Origin: Methylobacterium brachythecii
GTDB lineage: Bacteria > Pseudomonadota > Alphaproteobacteria > Rhizobiales > Beijerinckiaceae
Assembly: GCF_014196345.1 (NCBI RefSeq)
Contig: NZ_JACIDN010000009.1
Span: 62,001-126,000, forward strand
Length of the DNA stretch: 64,000 nt
Reading direction: 5' to 3'
Program-made: the position numbers and the translations under genes
Shown here: positions 1 to 8,073 of the stretch, in pieces
Layout: every line of letters starts with the position of its first letter
Numbering within the stretch: the stretch's first letter is position 1
Notes under the pieces: generated by a model
Told to the model about the DNA's origin: nothing
The model's input: the letters and a program-made list of their open reading frames with translations, nothing else
The model's database searches: none

Positions 1-1670
1 ATCAGCAGGCCGCCGATATTAGCGTAGCCGAGGCCCAGCGTGCGGTAGCGGTAGGAGAGCTCGGCGATCTCTTTCGAGGGGAACTGCGCCATCATCACCG
101 AGATTTCGAGCACCACCGTCCAGAGGCGGTTGAGGTGCTCGAAGGCCTCGACGTCGAAGTGCTTGGTGGCGCGGTCGTACATCGTCAGCAGGTTGGCCGA
201 GGCCAGGTTGCAGGCGGTGTCGTCGAGGAACATGTACTCGGAGCACGGGTTCGAGGCCCGGATCCGGCCGCCCTGCGGGCAGGTGTGCCAGTCGTTCATC
301 GTCGTGTTGAAGTGCAGGCCCGGATCGGCCGAGGCCCAGGCGGCCTCACCGATTTTTTCCCAGAGATCGCGGGCCTTGAGGGTCTTAGCGACCTTGCCGG
401 TGGTGCGAGAGGTCAGGCTCCAGTCGCTGTCCGCATCGACGGCGCGCAAAAAGTCGTCGGTCAGCGAGACCGAATTGTTGGAGTTCTGGCCGGCGACCGT
501 CAGGTACGCCTCTGAATCCCAGTCGGTGTCGTAGACGGGGAATTCGAGCTTGGTGAAGCCCTGCTTGGCGAACTGAACGACGCGCTTGATGTAGGAATCC
601 GGCACCATCGCCTTGCGGGCGGCCTTGATCTCACGCTTGAGAGCCGGGTTGCGCTCGGCGTCGTAGCAGGCGTCGCCCTCGGCCTCGCACTGGGTGCAGG
701 CCTTCATGACGGCGGTGAGGTGCTTCGAGACGACCTTCGAGCCGGTGACGAGGGCAGCGACTTTCTGCTCCTCCTTCACCTTCCAGTCGATGAAGGCCTC
801 GATATCCGGGTGGTCGATGTCGACGATCACCATCTTGGCGGCGCGGCGCGTCGTGCCACCCGACTTGATCGCGCCAGCCGCCCGGTCGCCGATCTTGAGG
901 AAGCTCATCAGGCCGGACGACTTGCCGCCGCCGCCGAGTTTTTCGTTCTCGCCGCGCAGCATCGAGAAGTTGGAGCCGGTGCCCGAGCCGTACTTGAACA
1001 GGCGCGCCTCACGCACCCAGAGGTCCATGATGCCGCCCTCGTTCACGAGGTCGTCCTGGACGCCCTGGATGAAGCAGGCATGCGGCTGCGGGTGCTCGTA
1101 GGACGAGGCCGAGCGGGTCAGCGCGCCGGTCTTCCAGTCGCAGTAGAAGTGGCCCTGGCCTGGGCCGTCGATGCCGTAGGCCCAGTGCAGGCCGGTGTTG
1201 AACCATTGCGGCGAGTTCGGCGCGACCATCTGCTTGGCGAGCATGTAGCGAAGCTCGTCCATGAAGGCCGAGGCGTCTTCCTCGGAGGTGAAGTAGCCGC
1301 CCTTCCAGCCCCAATAGGTCCAGCAGCCGGCGAGGCGATCAAAGACCTGCGTCGAGGAGATCTCGGAGCCGATGCGCTCGTCCTCGGGCAACTCGGCCAG
1401 CGCCTTCTCGTCGGCGACGGAGCGCCACAGGAACGAGGGAACGTCGTTCTCCTCGACCTTCTTCAGGCGCGCTGGCACGCCGGCCTTGCGGAAATACTTC
1501 TGCGCCAGCACGTCGGCGGCGACCTGGCTCCAGCTCTCGGGCACGGAGATGCCGTCGAGCCGGAAGACGACCGAGCCGTCCGGGTTACGGATCTCGCTCA
1601 CCGCCTCGCGGAACGCGATGGCCGCGTAGGGAGACTGGTTGGCCGTGGTGTAACGCCGCTCGAACCGCAT
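1..1670 (-). CDS. nrdJ: Adenosylcobalamin-dependent ribonucleotide reductase, N-terminal part (runs off window)
   Basis: Class II (vitamin B12-dependent) reductase that turns ribonucleotides into deoxyribonucleotides in the cytosol. The frame is open from an ATG at 1670 to the left edge, so about 556 residues are visible and the C-terminal half is missing. Seen: N-terminus MRFERRYTTANQSPYA typical of the alphaproteobacterial NrdJ type, NSPQWFNTG near residue 155, a glycine-rich KLGGGGKSSG segment, and the active-site stretch SNPCSEYMFLDDTACNLAS. A GGGGAAG Shine-Dalgarno precedes the ATG by about 6 bases. It has its own promoter and NrdR-like boxes upstream. Long open frames on the opposite strand here are shadows. 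Family identity is very secure. Confidence 0.95.
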   Translation of the reverse strand, partial: MRFERRYTTANQSPYAAIAFREAVSEIRNPDGSVVFRLDGISVPESWSQVAADVLAQKYFRKAGVPARLKKVEENDVPSFLWRSVADEKALAELPEDERIGSEISSTQVFDRLAGCWTYWGWKGGYFTSEEDASAFMDELRYMLAKQMVAPNSPQWFNTGLHWAYGIDGPGQGHFYCDWKTGALTRSASSYEHPQPHACFIQGVQDDLVNEGGIMDLWVREARLFKYGSGTGSNFSMLRGENEKLGGGGKSSGLMSFLKIGDRAAGAIKSGGTTRRAAKMVIVDIDHPDIEAFIDWKVKEEQKVAALVTGSKVVSKHLTAVMKACTQCEAEGDACYDAERNPALKREIKAARKAMVPDSYIKRVVQFAKQGFTKLEFPVYDTDWDSEAYLTVAGQNSNNSVSLTDDFLRAVDADSDWSLTSRTTGKVAKTLKARDLWEKIGEAAWASADPGLHFNTTMNDWHTCPQGGRIRASNPCSEYMFLDDTACNLASANLLTMYDRATKHFDVEAFEHLNRLWTVVLEISVMMAQFPSKEIAELSYRYRTLGLGYANIGGLL

Positions 1671-1857
1671 GAATCGCTTCCCCCTCGACGCGCATGGCGC
1701 GCCCCGCCGGCAGACGTGCCGGCCTGGCTTGGACGTTTGGTAGCCACCCGGCCGGAGCACGGTGCCAGCAACGAACCCGACGGTTGCCGATCACCGCTGC
1801 GATGGCCGGACGGGGACTCGACAACCCCGTTCCGGCCCAGCCGAAGCGTTGATCGAA

Positions 1858-1886
1858 CACTAACCCTGGTAGATTCCGTCCGTCAA
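1858..1886 (-). promoter_or_regulatory. Putative nrdJ promoter (TTGACG-17-TTAGTG)
   Basis: Read on the minus strand: -35 TTGACG (1886-1881), a 17-base spacer, and -10 TTAGTG (1863-1858), about 188 bases before the nrdJ ATG. The spacer contains GATTC at 1872-1876, a GANTC methylation site in the position used by GcrA/CcrM-controlled promoters. Assignment is by motif and spacing only. Confidence 0.6.
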
Positions 1887-1927
1887 TAAGTGGTGTCGGA
1901 GCGTACGATTGGCCCTAGATGTTGTGT
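1881..1927 (-). promoter_or_regulatory. Paired NrdR-like boxes upstream of nrdJ
   Basis: Two 16-base sites read on the minus strand: ACACAACATCTAGGGC (1927-1912) and ACACCACTTATTGACG (1896-1881). Against the NrdR consensus ACACWATATATWGTGT they match at about 12 and 9-10 of 16 positions. They are 31 bp apart in the same orientation, the three-turn spacing known for NrdR box pairs, and the downstream one overlaps the -35 element. The second box is weak alone; the spacing is the main support. An nrdR gene lies at 30545-31075. Confidence 0.55.
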
Positions 1928-1943
1928 TCTGTGCGGCAAATCC

Positions 1944-1952
1944 TGTGGATAA
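1944..1952. promoter_or_regulatory. Consensus DnaA box
   Basis: TGTGGATAA, the exact reverse complement of the DnaA box TTATCCACA, lies just upstream of the NrdR-like boxes of nrdJ. DnaA control of ribonucleotide reductase promoters is established in E. coli nrdAB; a role here is inference. Confidence 0.5.
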
Positions 1953-2234
1953 CTCAGGCCCTGCGCTAAGTGTCGATCCGGCCTCATCCTTTGTGATCGA
2001 TAAAATTTTTGCTCCACAGCATCGAGATTGGGCACCATGCCAGGCACCGGAAACACCGCGGCTGCGGCGGGTGGGGCGTGGCGGATTTGCGACAGCTCAG
2101 CGAGGGCAGCCGGGCCGATCTTCGGGGAGACGGCCGGGAAGAATCGATGACCTAGGCGTCACGCTGGACTTGCGCCGATGCCCCGCTCATAAGAGCCGCG
2201 CTGACGGTTGGCCCGCGCCTGCGACCGAGGAATC

Positions 2235-2651
2235 ATGGCCCTCAAGGACACGCTCCTGCGCATCTTCACCTGGTGGAACGGCCAGACCGTTTCGCTGGCG
2301 CTCCTGACTGCGCGCAGCGGGCAGTTCGTCGGCTCGGACGAGATCGGCAACAAGTACTACAAGGCGCTCGGCCCGCTGATCGACCGCTCGGTCGGACCGG
2401 AGCGGCGCTGGGTGGTCTATAACGGCTATGCTGACGCCTCGCGCGTCCCGCCCGGCTGGCGCGCCTGGCTCTGCCACAACGGCGACGTTCCCCCGAGCGA
2501 GGAAGACTACCATCCCCGCGAGTGGCAGAAGCCGCATCTCGAAAACATGACCGGCACCGCCGCGGCCTACCGGCCCTCGGGCTCGCAGCTCTCGAAGGGC
2601 GTCACCGCAGGCGCGTCGGGCGACTACGTGCCGTGGTCGCCGGGAGCCTGA
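2235..2651 (+). CDS. NADH:ubiquinone oxidoreductase subunit NDUFA12 family protein
   Basis: A 138-residue accessory subunit of respiratory complex I, the bacterial relative of mitochondrial NDUFA12 (B17.2). Seen: an N-terminal region ending in GSDEIGNKYY, then ERRWVVYNGYADASRVPPGW and a C-terminal AWLCHNGD...HPREWQKPH stretch, all hallmarks of the family. The chosen ATG has CGAGGA just upstream; an upstream GTG in the same frame would add 9 poorly conserved residues. In alphaproteobacteria this gene often sits before a DUF2155 gene and aat, as here. It acts at the cytoplasmic membrane on the peripheral arm of complex I. There is no signal peptide or membrane segment, as expected. Confidence 0.93.
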   Translation: MALKDTLLRIFTWWNGQTVSLALLTARSGQFVGSDEIGNKYYKALGPLIDRSVGPERRWVVYNGYADASRVPPGWRAWLCHNGDVPPSEEDYHPREWQKPHLENMTGTAAAYRPSGSQLSKGVTAGASGDYVPWSPGA

Positions 2652-2766
2652 GGGCAGGCCGCTCCGGCTGAGCCGCCCTTTTTCCACCAAGCTTACCGTG
2701 TCTAGAGCGCCCCATGCCGGCGCAGCTCCGGCCTCACGCCCGGCACAGTTTCGAGAGGGGCGCGCC

Positions 2767-3432
2767 TTGAGCCGCAGAATCGCACGTCTTCTCCCCGCGA
2801 CCGTTCTTCTGGCCTCGGCACTCGGCCTGACCCCGGCCTTGGCTGACAAGATCAAGAACCCGACCGCGGTGTTCTCCGGCCTCGACAAGATCACCGGCCG
2901 GATCGTGTCTTTCGAGGTGGCCGTCGACGAGACCGTGCAGTTCGGCGCCCTGCAGCTCACGCCGCGCGTCTGCTATTCGCGCCCGCCCACCGAGACACCC
3001 AAGACCACGGCCTTCCTCGAAGTCGACGAGGTCACCCTCGACAACAAGTATCGCCGCATCTTCACGGGCTGGATGTTCGCCTCGAGCCCCGGCCTGCATG
3101 CGATCGAGCACCCGATCTACGACGTCTGGCTCGTCGATTGTAAGGGCGGCACCGACGTGATCGCCGAGGTCAAGGAGCAGGAGGACACGCCGGCCCTGGC
3201 CTCCCGCGCCGACAAGAAGAAGCGCGACCGCGGCAACGATCCGACCAAGGCGGCCGCCCAGATGAACCAGCAGGGCCAAGTCGACGTCGAGGGCCCGCGC
3301 GGCGTGCCGGTGCAACCGAAGCAGAAGCCGTCCCGAAAGTTCTTCCCGACCAACGAAGGGCCGACGGCCGCTGCCCAGCGGCCGCCCGCGCCGCGTGAGC
3401 CGGAAAACATCTTCGACCGGATCTTCCGTTAA
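2767..3432 (+). CDS. DUF2155 domain-containing exported protein
   Basis: A 221-residue protein with an N-terminal signal peptide ending near ALA-DKIK (cleavage about residue 26), so it is periplasmic. The DUF2155 core covers roughly residues 30-130 (VFSGLDKITGRIVSFEV, FGALQLTPRVCYSRPP, IFTGWMFASSPGLHAIEHP) and holds two cysteines, CYSRPP and VDCKGG, that could form a disulfide. The C-terminal third is charged, low in complexity and probably disordered. I chose TTG at 2767 because GAGAGGGG lies 6 bases upstream and it gives a clean signal peptide; a GTG at 2698 would add 23 residues. Known gene order places this family next to aat. The function is unknown. Confidence 0.85.
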   Translation: MSRRIARLLPATVLLASALGLTPALADKIKNPTAVFSGLDKITGRIVSFEVAVDETVQFGALQLTPRVCYSRPPTETPKTTAFLEVDEVTLDNKYRRIFTGWMFASSPGLHAIEHPIYDVWLVDCKGGTDVIAEVKEQEDTPALASRADKKKRDRGNDPTKAAAQMNQQGQVDVEGPRGVPVQPKQKPSRKFFPTNEGPTAAAQRPPAPREPENIFDRIFR

Positions 3433-3447
3433 GAGCGACCGTCTCGA

Positions 3448-4122
3448 TCACGACTCCGTCGGGTCGAGCGCAGCGAGCGCATCCGTTCCGCTGACGGCCC
3501 GATCGCACGGCCAGACCGCCCAATCCGCCTCGCGCGCGACGGCCTCGCCGAGCCGTCGCTTGTAGACGTGCCGCGGCACCTCCTCGACGCCGAACTGACT
3601 GAGATGGTCGGTCAGGAACTGTGTGTCGGCGAGGCGATAGCCCCCAGCGCGCAAGCGCGCGACGAGGTGGACGAGGGCGACCTTCGAGGCGTCGCGGACC
3701 TCGTGAAACATGCTTTCCCCGAAGAACGCTGCGCCCAGGGATACGCCATAGAGGCCACCGACCAGCCGGCCTTCGGCATAGACCTCCACCGTGTGGGCGC
3801 GGCCGGCATCGAACAATGCGCCGTAGAGGTCTCGGATGCGGGCGTTGATCCAGGTCCGGTTCGTGTCTCGCCGCGGCGCGGCACATCCGGTGATCACCGC
3901 ATCGAAATCGCGGTCGCTCACGACCTCGAAGACGTCTGAGCGCACGGTGCGGGCGAGACGCCGGGAAACATGGAAACGATCGAGGGGGAGGATGCCTCGG
4001 GCGCGGGGCTCGACCCAGTAGATCGTGGGGTCGTCGGCATCCTCCGCCATGGGAAAGATCCCGGCGGCATAGGCCTTCAGAAGAATGTCCGGCGTGATCT
4101 CGACGGGGATCCGGTCGTGCAT
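3448..4122 (-). CDS. aat: Leucyl/phenylalanyl-tRNA--protein transferase
   Basis: Adds Leu or Phe from aminoacyl-tRNA to N-terminal Arg or Lys of proteins, marking them for ClpAP in the bacterial N-degron pathway; cytosolic. The 224-residue length is normal. Seen: ITPDILLKAYAAGIFPMAE at the start, the WVEPRARGILPL segment, FHVSRRLARTVRS, the TWIN motif, HTVEVYAEGRLVGGLYGVSLGAAFFGESMFH, and DTQFLTDHLSQFG near the end. It is convergent with the DUF2155 gene, 15 bases apart. It follows accC in the same direction with a small secreted-protein gene between, so it may be at the end of that transcript. Confidence 0.96.
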   Translation of the reverse strand: MHDRIPVEITPDILLKAYAAGIFPMAEDADDPTIYWVEPRARGILPLDRFHVSRRLARTVRSDVFEVVSDRDFDAVITGCAAPRRDTNRTWINARIRDLYGALFDAGRAHTVEVYAEGRLVGGLYGVSLGAAFFGESMFHEVRDASKVALVHLVARLRAGGYRLADTQFLTDHLSQFGVEEVPRHVYKRRLGEAVAREADWAVWPCDRAVSGTDALAALDPTES

Positions 4123-4209
4123 GCCCTTTTCTCGCGCGCCCGCCTCGCGAGCGCCAGCGGAGAATCGGCATCGCCGGGCGTATCGAGCGCCCGGCGATGG
4201 AGCCTTGGA

Positions 4210-4500
4210 TCAGCGTGCAGGGCCGCCGGAGGTCCCGCCGACATTCGGCACGGGCTTGTTCGTCTGCGCGGCGTTGCCGCCCTTGGCGGAATCGACGGCT
4301 CCCGCATTCGTCGCCGCGCCGCTGGTGCCCGGTCCCGGCATCGGCTCGGGAGCAGGCGGCGTCTGGCGCGGACCGCCGGACGTCTGACCCGTCTGCGGAA
4401 CCGGCTGGTTCGGCTGCGCGGCGTTGCCGCGATCACTCTGGGCGAAGGCAGGCGCGGCCGCGAAGAGCAGGGCGGCAACGGCAGAAGTCGTACGATACAA
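4210..4500 (-). CDS. Small secreted Pro/Gly-rich protein with an internal duplication
   Basis: A 96-residue product I do not recognise. It starts at TTG 4500, with AAGGAG 7 bases upstream, a strong ribosome site. Residues 1-20 form a signal peptide (VAALLFAAAPAFAQ). The mature part is Pro-, Gly-, Ala- and Asn-rich with no cysteines and is likely disordered. It holds two similar blocks, GNAAQPNQPVPQTGQTSGGP (about 25-44) and GNAAQTNKPVPNVGGTSGGP (about 74-93). It sits between accC and aat, all on the minus strand. Likely periplasmic or surface-exposed; the function is unknown. Confidence 0.7.
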   Translation of the reverse strand: MYRTTSAVAALLFAAAPAFAQSDRGNAAQPNQPVPQTGQTSGGPRQTPPAPEPMPGPGTSGAATNAGAVDSAKGGNAAQTNKPVPNVGGTSGGPAR

Positions 4501-4607
4501 GACAAAACTCCTTAGAACATGAACGGCTTAGCGAGCCACCGGCGCGCGTGCCGTTCGGGTGTCCCAAGAACGAATGGTCCGTCTCTCTGTTCCCGGCCAG
4601 CCCGGAA

Positions 4608-5963
4608 TCAATCGCCGTCGAGGCCTTCGCGCTCGAGGAAATGCTCGAGCCAGTGGATGTCGTAGAGCCCGTTCTGCACGTCCGCGTTGCGCACGAGCGT
4701 CCGGAACAGCGGCAGCGTGGTGTCGACGCCGTCGACCACGAACTCGTCGAGCGCCCGGCGCAGGCGCATCAGGCACTCGTTGCGGGTGCGGCCGTGCACG
4801 ATGAGCTTGCCGATCAGCGAGTCGTAATTCGGCGGGATGCGGTAGCCCTGGAACACTGCGGAATCGACGCGCACGCCGAGGCCGCCCGGCGGATGGAAGT
4901 ACGTGATCAGGCCGGGGGAGGGCCGGAAGGTCGAGGGATGCTCGGCGTTGATCCGACACTCGATGGCGTGGCCGTTCACGTGGATGTCCGCCTGCGTCAC
5001 CGAGAGCGGATTACCGGCCGCGACGCGGATCTGCTCGTTCACGAGATCGATGCCCGTGATCATCTCCGTGACGGGATGCTCCACCTGGATGCGGGTGTTC
5101 ATCTCGATGAAGTAGAAGCGCCCGTCCTCGTAGAGGAACTCGATGGTGCCGGCGCCGAGATAGCTCAACTCCTGCATCGCCTTGGCGCAGATGCCACCGA
5201 TCTCGGCGCGCATCTCGGCGTTGAGCGCGGGCGAGCCGCCCTCTTCCCAGACTTTCTGGTGACGACGCTGCAGCGAGCAATCGCGCTCGGCGAGATGGAT
5301 GGCGTTGCCGCGCCCATCGCCCAGAACCTGCACCTCGATGTGGCGCGGCTTCTCCAGATACTTTTCGAGGTAGACCGCGTCGTCGCCGAAGGCCGCCTTG
5401 GCCTCGGTGCGGGCCATGGTCAGCGCCTGTTCGAGGTCGGCCTCGGTGCGGGCGACCTTCATGCCGCGCCCGCCGCCGCCGGAGGCCGCCTTCACGAGCA
5501 CGGGATAGCCGATCTCGGCCGCGACCTTCTTCGCCTCGTCGGTATCGGTGACGCCGCCCTCGGAGCCCGGCACGCAGGGGATGCCGAGGCGCTTGGCGGT
5601 GCGCTTGGCCTCGATCTTGTCGCCCATGATCCGGATGTGCTCGGCCTTGGGGCCGATGAAGCCGATATTGTGGTGGGAGAGCACCTCGGCGAAGCGGGCA
5701 TTCTCGGAGAGGAAGCCGTAGCCGGGATGGACCGCATCCGCGCCCGTGATCTCGCAGGCGGCGATGATCGAGGGGATGTTGAGATAGCTGTCGCGCGCGG
5801 CCGGCGGCCCGATGCAGACGCTCTCGTCGGCGAGGCGCACATGCATGGCATCGGCATCGGCCGTGGAATGGACCGCGACGGTGGCGATGCCGAGTTCCTT
5901 GGCCGCCCGCAGAATGCGCAGCGCGATCTCGCCGCGGTTGGCGATCAGGATCTTGTCGAACAT
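4608..5963 (-). CDS. accC: Acetyl-CoA carboxylase, biotin carboxylase subunit
   Basis: ATP-dependent carboxylation of biotin on AccB, the first half of the acetyl-CoA carboxylase reaction that makes malonyl-CoA for fatty acid synthesis. The 451-residue length is normal. Seen: N-terminal KILIANRGEIALRI, HPGYGFLSEN, the ATP-grasp glycine loop KAASGGGGRGMKV, HIEVQVLGD, the RDCSLQRRHQKV segment and EMNTRIQVEHPVTE with the catalytic Arg. The C-terminal biotin carboxylase domain ends in DIHWLEHFLE. It lies 94 bases downstream of accB on the same strand, the usual accBC pair. Confidence 0.97.
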   Translation of the reverse strand: MFDKILIANRGEIALRILRAAKELGIATVAVHSTADADAMHVRLADESVCIGPPAARDSYLNIPSIIAACEITGADAVHPGYGFLSENARFAEVLSHHNIGFIGPKAEHIRIMGDKIEAKRTAKRLGIPCVPGSEGGVTDTDEAKKVAAEIGYPVLVKAASGGGGRGMKVARTEADLEQALTMARTEAKAAFGDDAVYLEKYLEKPRHIEVQVLGDGRGNAIHLAERDCSLQRRHQKVWEEGGSPALNAEMRAEIGGICAKAMQELSYLGAGTIEFLYEDGRFYFIEMNTRIQVEHPVTEMITGIDLVNEQIRVAAGNPLSVTQADIHVNGHAIECRINAEHPSTFRPSPGLITYFHPPGGLGVRVDSAVFQGYRIPPNYDSLIGKLIVHGRTRNECLMRLRRALDEFVVDGVDTTLPLFRTLVRNADVQNGLYDIHWLEHFLEREGLDGD

Positions 5964-6057
5964 CGGCAGAGCATTCTCAGACGAAGTGGATACCGGTTCG
6001 TCGCTAGAGAATGCGACAAAACAAAAAGGCCGTCGCGCGCTCGCGCGGCGGCAGCTA

Positions 6058-6537
6058 CTACTCGATCACCATGAGGGCTTCGCCGAATTCCACCGGCGTG
6101 CCGTCCTCGACGAAGATCGCGGTGACGGTGCCGGCGCGTGGTGCGACGATCTCGTTGAAGGTCTTCATCGCCTCGACGAGCAGTACCTTGTCGCCGGTCG
6201 CCACCTTGGTGCCGATCTCGACGAAGGGCTTCGCCTCGGGGGAGGGGCGCAGATAGGCCGTACCGACCATCGGGGAGGGCACCGCGCCGGGATGTGCAGC
6301 GCCCTTGGCCGGCGCCGCCGGCGTGCCGGGAGCGGACGCGGTCGCGATGGCGGCCGGGGCAGCCGCAGCCGCGACGGGAGCCGCCGGCGCCACCTGCACC
6401 GCGATCTGCTCGATCTTGCGGGCGACGCGGATACGCAGGTCGCCCTTCTCGACCTCGATCTCGGTGAGATCGGTCTCGGCGACCATCTTGGCGAGTTCGC
6501 GTACGAGATCCGGATCGAAGGGTTCGCTCTTGGCCAT
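6058..6537 (-). CDS. accB: Biotin carboxyl carrier protein of acetyl-CoA carboxylase
   Basis: Carries biotin between the biotin carboxylase (AccC) and the carboxyltransferase. The protein has 159 residues: an N-terminal region FDPDLVRELAKMVAETDLTEIEVEKGDLRIRV, an Ala/Pro-rich flexible linker (about 55-80), and a C-terminal biotinyl domain starting at PSPMVGTAYLRPSPEAKPFVEIG with the biotinylation motif EAMKTFNEI, where the lysine takes the cofactor. It starts 11 bases after the aroQ stop, so the two are probably co-transcribed with accC. The missing thumb detail cannot be judged by eye, but the family call is secure. Confidence 0.96.
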   Translation of the reverse strand: MAKSEPFDPDLVRELAKMVAETDLTEIEVEKGDLRIRVARKIEQIAVQVAPAAPVAAAAAPAAIATASAPGTPAAPAKGAAHPGAVPSPMVGTAYLRPSPEAKPFVEIGTKVATGDKVLLVEAMKTFNEIVAPRAGTVTAIFVEDGTPVEFGEALMVIE

Positions 6538-6548
6538 CGCCTGCCGTC

Positions 6549-7010
6549 TTATGCGTCGGGTGAGGGGGACTGGCGCCCCCGGAGAAGATGCGCGAGGGCG
6601 TCGAGCCCCGCGCGATAGCTATAGGCGCCGAAGCCGCAGACCACCCCGGCACAGACCGGCGCGATCAGCGAGACATGGCGGAAATCTTCGCGGGCATGCA
6701 CGTTCGAGAGGTGGATCTCGACGGCCGTGACCTTTGATCCGGAGATCGCATCGCGCAGGGCGATCGAGCTGTGCGTATAGGCGGCCGCGTTGATCAGCAC
6801 GCCGGCCCCCGCCTCGCCCGCCTCCTGTACGAAGTCGACGAGTTCGCCCTCGTGGTTCGTCTGCCGGAAGGTCAGCGCGACGCCGAGCTCGGCGGCGCGG
6901 GCCATGCAATCCCGCTCGATCTCGGCCAGCGTGGTGCTGCCGTAGATCCCCGGCTCGCGACGGCCGAGCAGGTTGAGATTCGGCCCGTTGAGGACGTGGA
7001 TGGCGAGCAT
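6549..7010 (-). CDS. aroQ: 3-dehydroquinate dehydratase, type II
   Basis: Third step of the shikimate pathway: 3-dehydroquinate to 3-dehydroshikimate, by the dodecameric type II enzyme. The protein has 153 residues. Seen: NGPNLNLLGRREPGIYG with the catalytic Arg and Tyr, RQTNHEGELVDFVQEA, NAAAYTHSSIALRDA with the catalytic His, and EIHLSNVHAREDFRH. I place the start at the ATG at 7010 (AAGGGTCC upstream); an upstream ATG in frame would add 29 unconserved residues. First gene of the aroQ-accB-accC run common in proteobacteria. Confidence 0.95.
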   Translation of the reverse strand: MLAIHVLNGPNLNLLGRREPGIYGSTTLAEIERDCMARAAELGVALTFRQTNHEGELVDFVQEAGEAGAGVLINAAAYTHSSIALRDAISGSKVTAVEIHLSNVHAREDFRHVSLIAPVCAGVVCGFGAYSYRAGLDALAHLLRGRQSPSPDA

Positions 7011-7130
7011 GGACCCTTGCGGCTGTGGCGGCCGGGCTTGCCCGGCCGTGACGATGCCGGTCTTAGACGACCGGCGAAGGCTGCGACAAGGGGCCACGCA
7101 TCCGCAACCCCAAGGCGAGAGAGGGCGAGA

Positions 7131-7910
7131 TCAGCAGCTCGCGTGGCCGCACTGGCGGACGTCGGCGATGGTCTTCTTCATCGGATCGACGCCGACGGCG
7201 CCAGGCAGGATCTCGTCGCCGATGATGAAGGCGGGCGTGCCCGACAGGCTGAGTTTGTCGCCGAGACCCATATTCTCGGTGAGCGCAGCCTTCACCTCGG
7301 GGCCGGCGGCATCCTTCTTCAGGCGCTCGACGTCGAGGCCGAATTCCTTGGCGACGGCGAGAGCGCGCTCGGCGTTGACGCGGCCCTTGCTCTCGAGAAG
7401 CTTCACGTGGAAGTCGAACATCTTGTCGGCCTTGAGCTGCTGCTTGGCGGCCAGCGCGATCTTGCTGGCTTCCACCGACTCGTTGCCGAGCACGGGGAAG
7501 TCCTTCAGCACGACCTTCAGCTTCGGGTCAGCCTTCATCAGCGTCTGCACGTCCGACAGGGCCTTGCGGCAATAGCCGCAATTGTAGTCGAAGAACTCGA
7601 CCAGGGTGATGTCGCCTTGCAGGTTGCCGGCGACCACGCTGTGCGGCGAGTCGATCAGGGCGCTCCTCGCCTCCTTGAGCGCAGCGGCCTGGGCAAGCTT
7701 CTGCGTCTCCTGGGCGCGGCGCTCACCTTCGGCGACGGCCTCCTGCAGCACCTCGGGGTTCTTCACGAGGTAGTCCTTGACGATGGACTCGATCGCCTTG
7801 CGCTGCGCGTCGTTGAAGACGGGGGCATCTTCGGCCGAGACGGACGAGACGGCACCGAACGCCAGAGCGGCGGCGAGGGCGAACGCTGAGGCGGAGCGGA
7901 GCAGGGGCAT
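7131..7910 (-). CDS. Periplasmic DsbA/Com1-like thiol-disulfide oxidoreductase
   Basis: A 259-residue exported thioredoxin-fold protein. Residues 1-27 are a signal peptide (SAFALAAALAFGAVSSVSA). A helical N-terminal extension with VKDYLVKNPEVLQEA (about 45-60) is followed by the thioredoxin-like domain: DITLVEFFDYNCGYCRKAL holds the CGYC redox centre (C111, C114), and SGTPAFIIGDEILPG holds the cis-proline loop. The N-terminal extension resembles ScsC/BcfH-type isomerases, which oligomerise. There is a second cysteine pair at the very C-terminus (CGHASC), which is less usual. The start at 7910 has GAGGAC upstream. It lies 120 bases upstream of aroQ, same strand. Confidence 0.88.
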   Translation of the reverse strand: MPLLRSASAFALAAALAFGAVSSVSAEDAPVFNDAQRKAIESIVKDYLVKNPEVLQEAVAEGERRAQETQKLAQAAALKEARSALIDSPHSVVAGNLQGDITLVEFFDYNCGYCRKALSDVQTLMKADPKLKVVLKDFPVLGNESVEASKIALAAKQQLKADKMFDFHVKLLESKGRVNAERALAVAKEFGLDVERLKKDAAGPEVKAALTENMGLGDKLSLSGTPAFIIGDEILPGAVGVDPMKKTIADVRQCGHASC

Positions 7911-8073
7911 CGATGTCCTCGAAGAGATCAAGGCGGACCTCGCAACGGCGGCGGCGAGGCGGCGCGCTTCGGCGCTTGCGGTAGAGGAGGGGTTAGGCGT
8001 TTTCGCGGCGCGGGGTCAAATCACGGACGGCGCGGGGTAAATTCGATCGACGAGCGAATGGGAGCCCAGTGGC

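Larger units (their letters stand above)
1671..2234. other. Intergenic regulatory region between nrdJ and the NDUFA12-like gene
   Basis: This 564-base gene-free stretch lies between divergent genes. Its nrdJ-proximal 180 bases would be the nrdJ leader if the proposed promoter at 1858-1886 is right. Further out are two NrdR-like boxes, a consensus DnaA box and an AT-rich patch near 1995-2020. I looked for the B12-box of a cobalamin riboswitch in the nrdJ leader and did not find it. The part from 2040 to 2234 presumably carries the promoter of the plus-strand gene, but I see no convincing -35/-10 pair there. Confidence 0.6.

Noticed and set aside
1671..1857. Cobalamin riboswitch in the nrdJ leader
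   Set aside because: No B12-box or matching helices were found, and repression of a B12-dependent enzyme by B12 would be unexpected.
720..1889. Plus-strand open frame of 389 codons
   Set aside because: Antisense shadow of nrdJ, whose own frame has clear family motifs.
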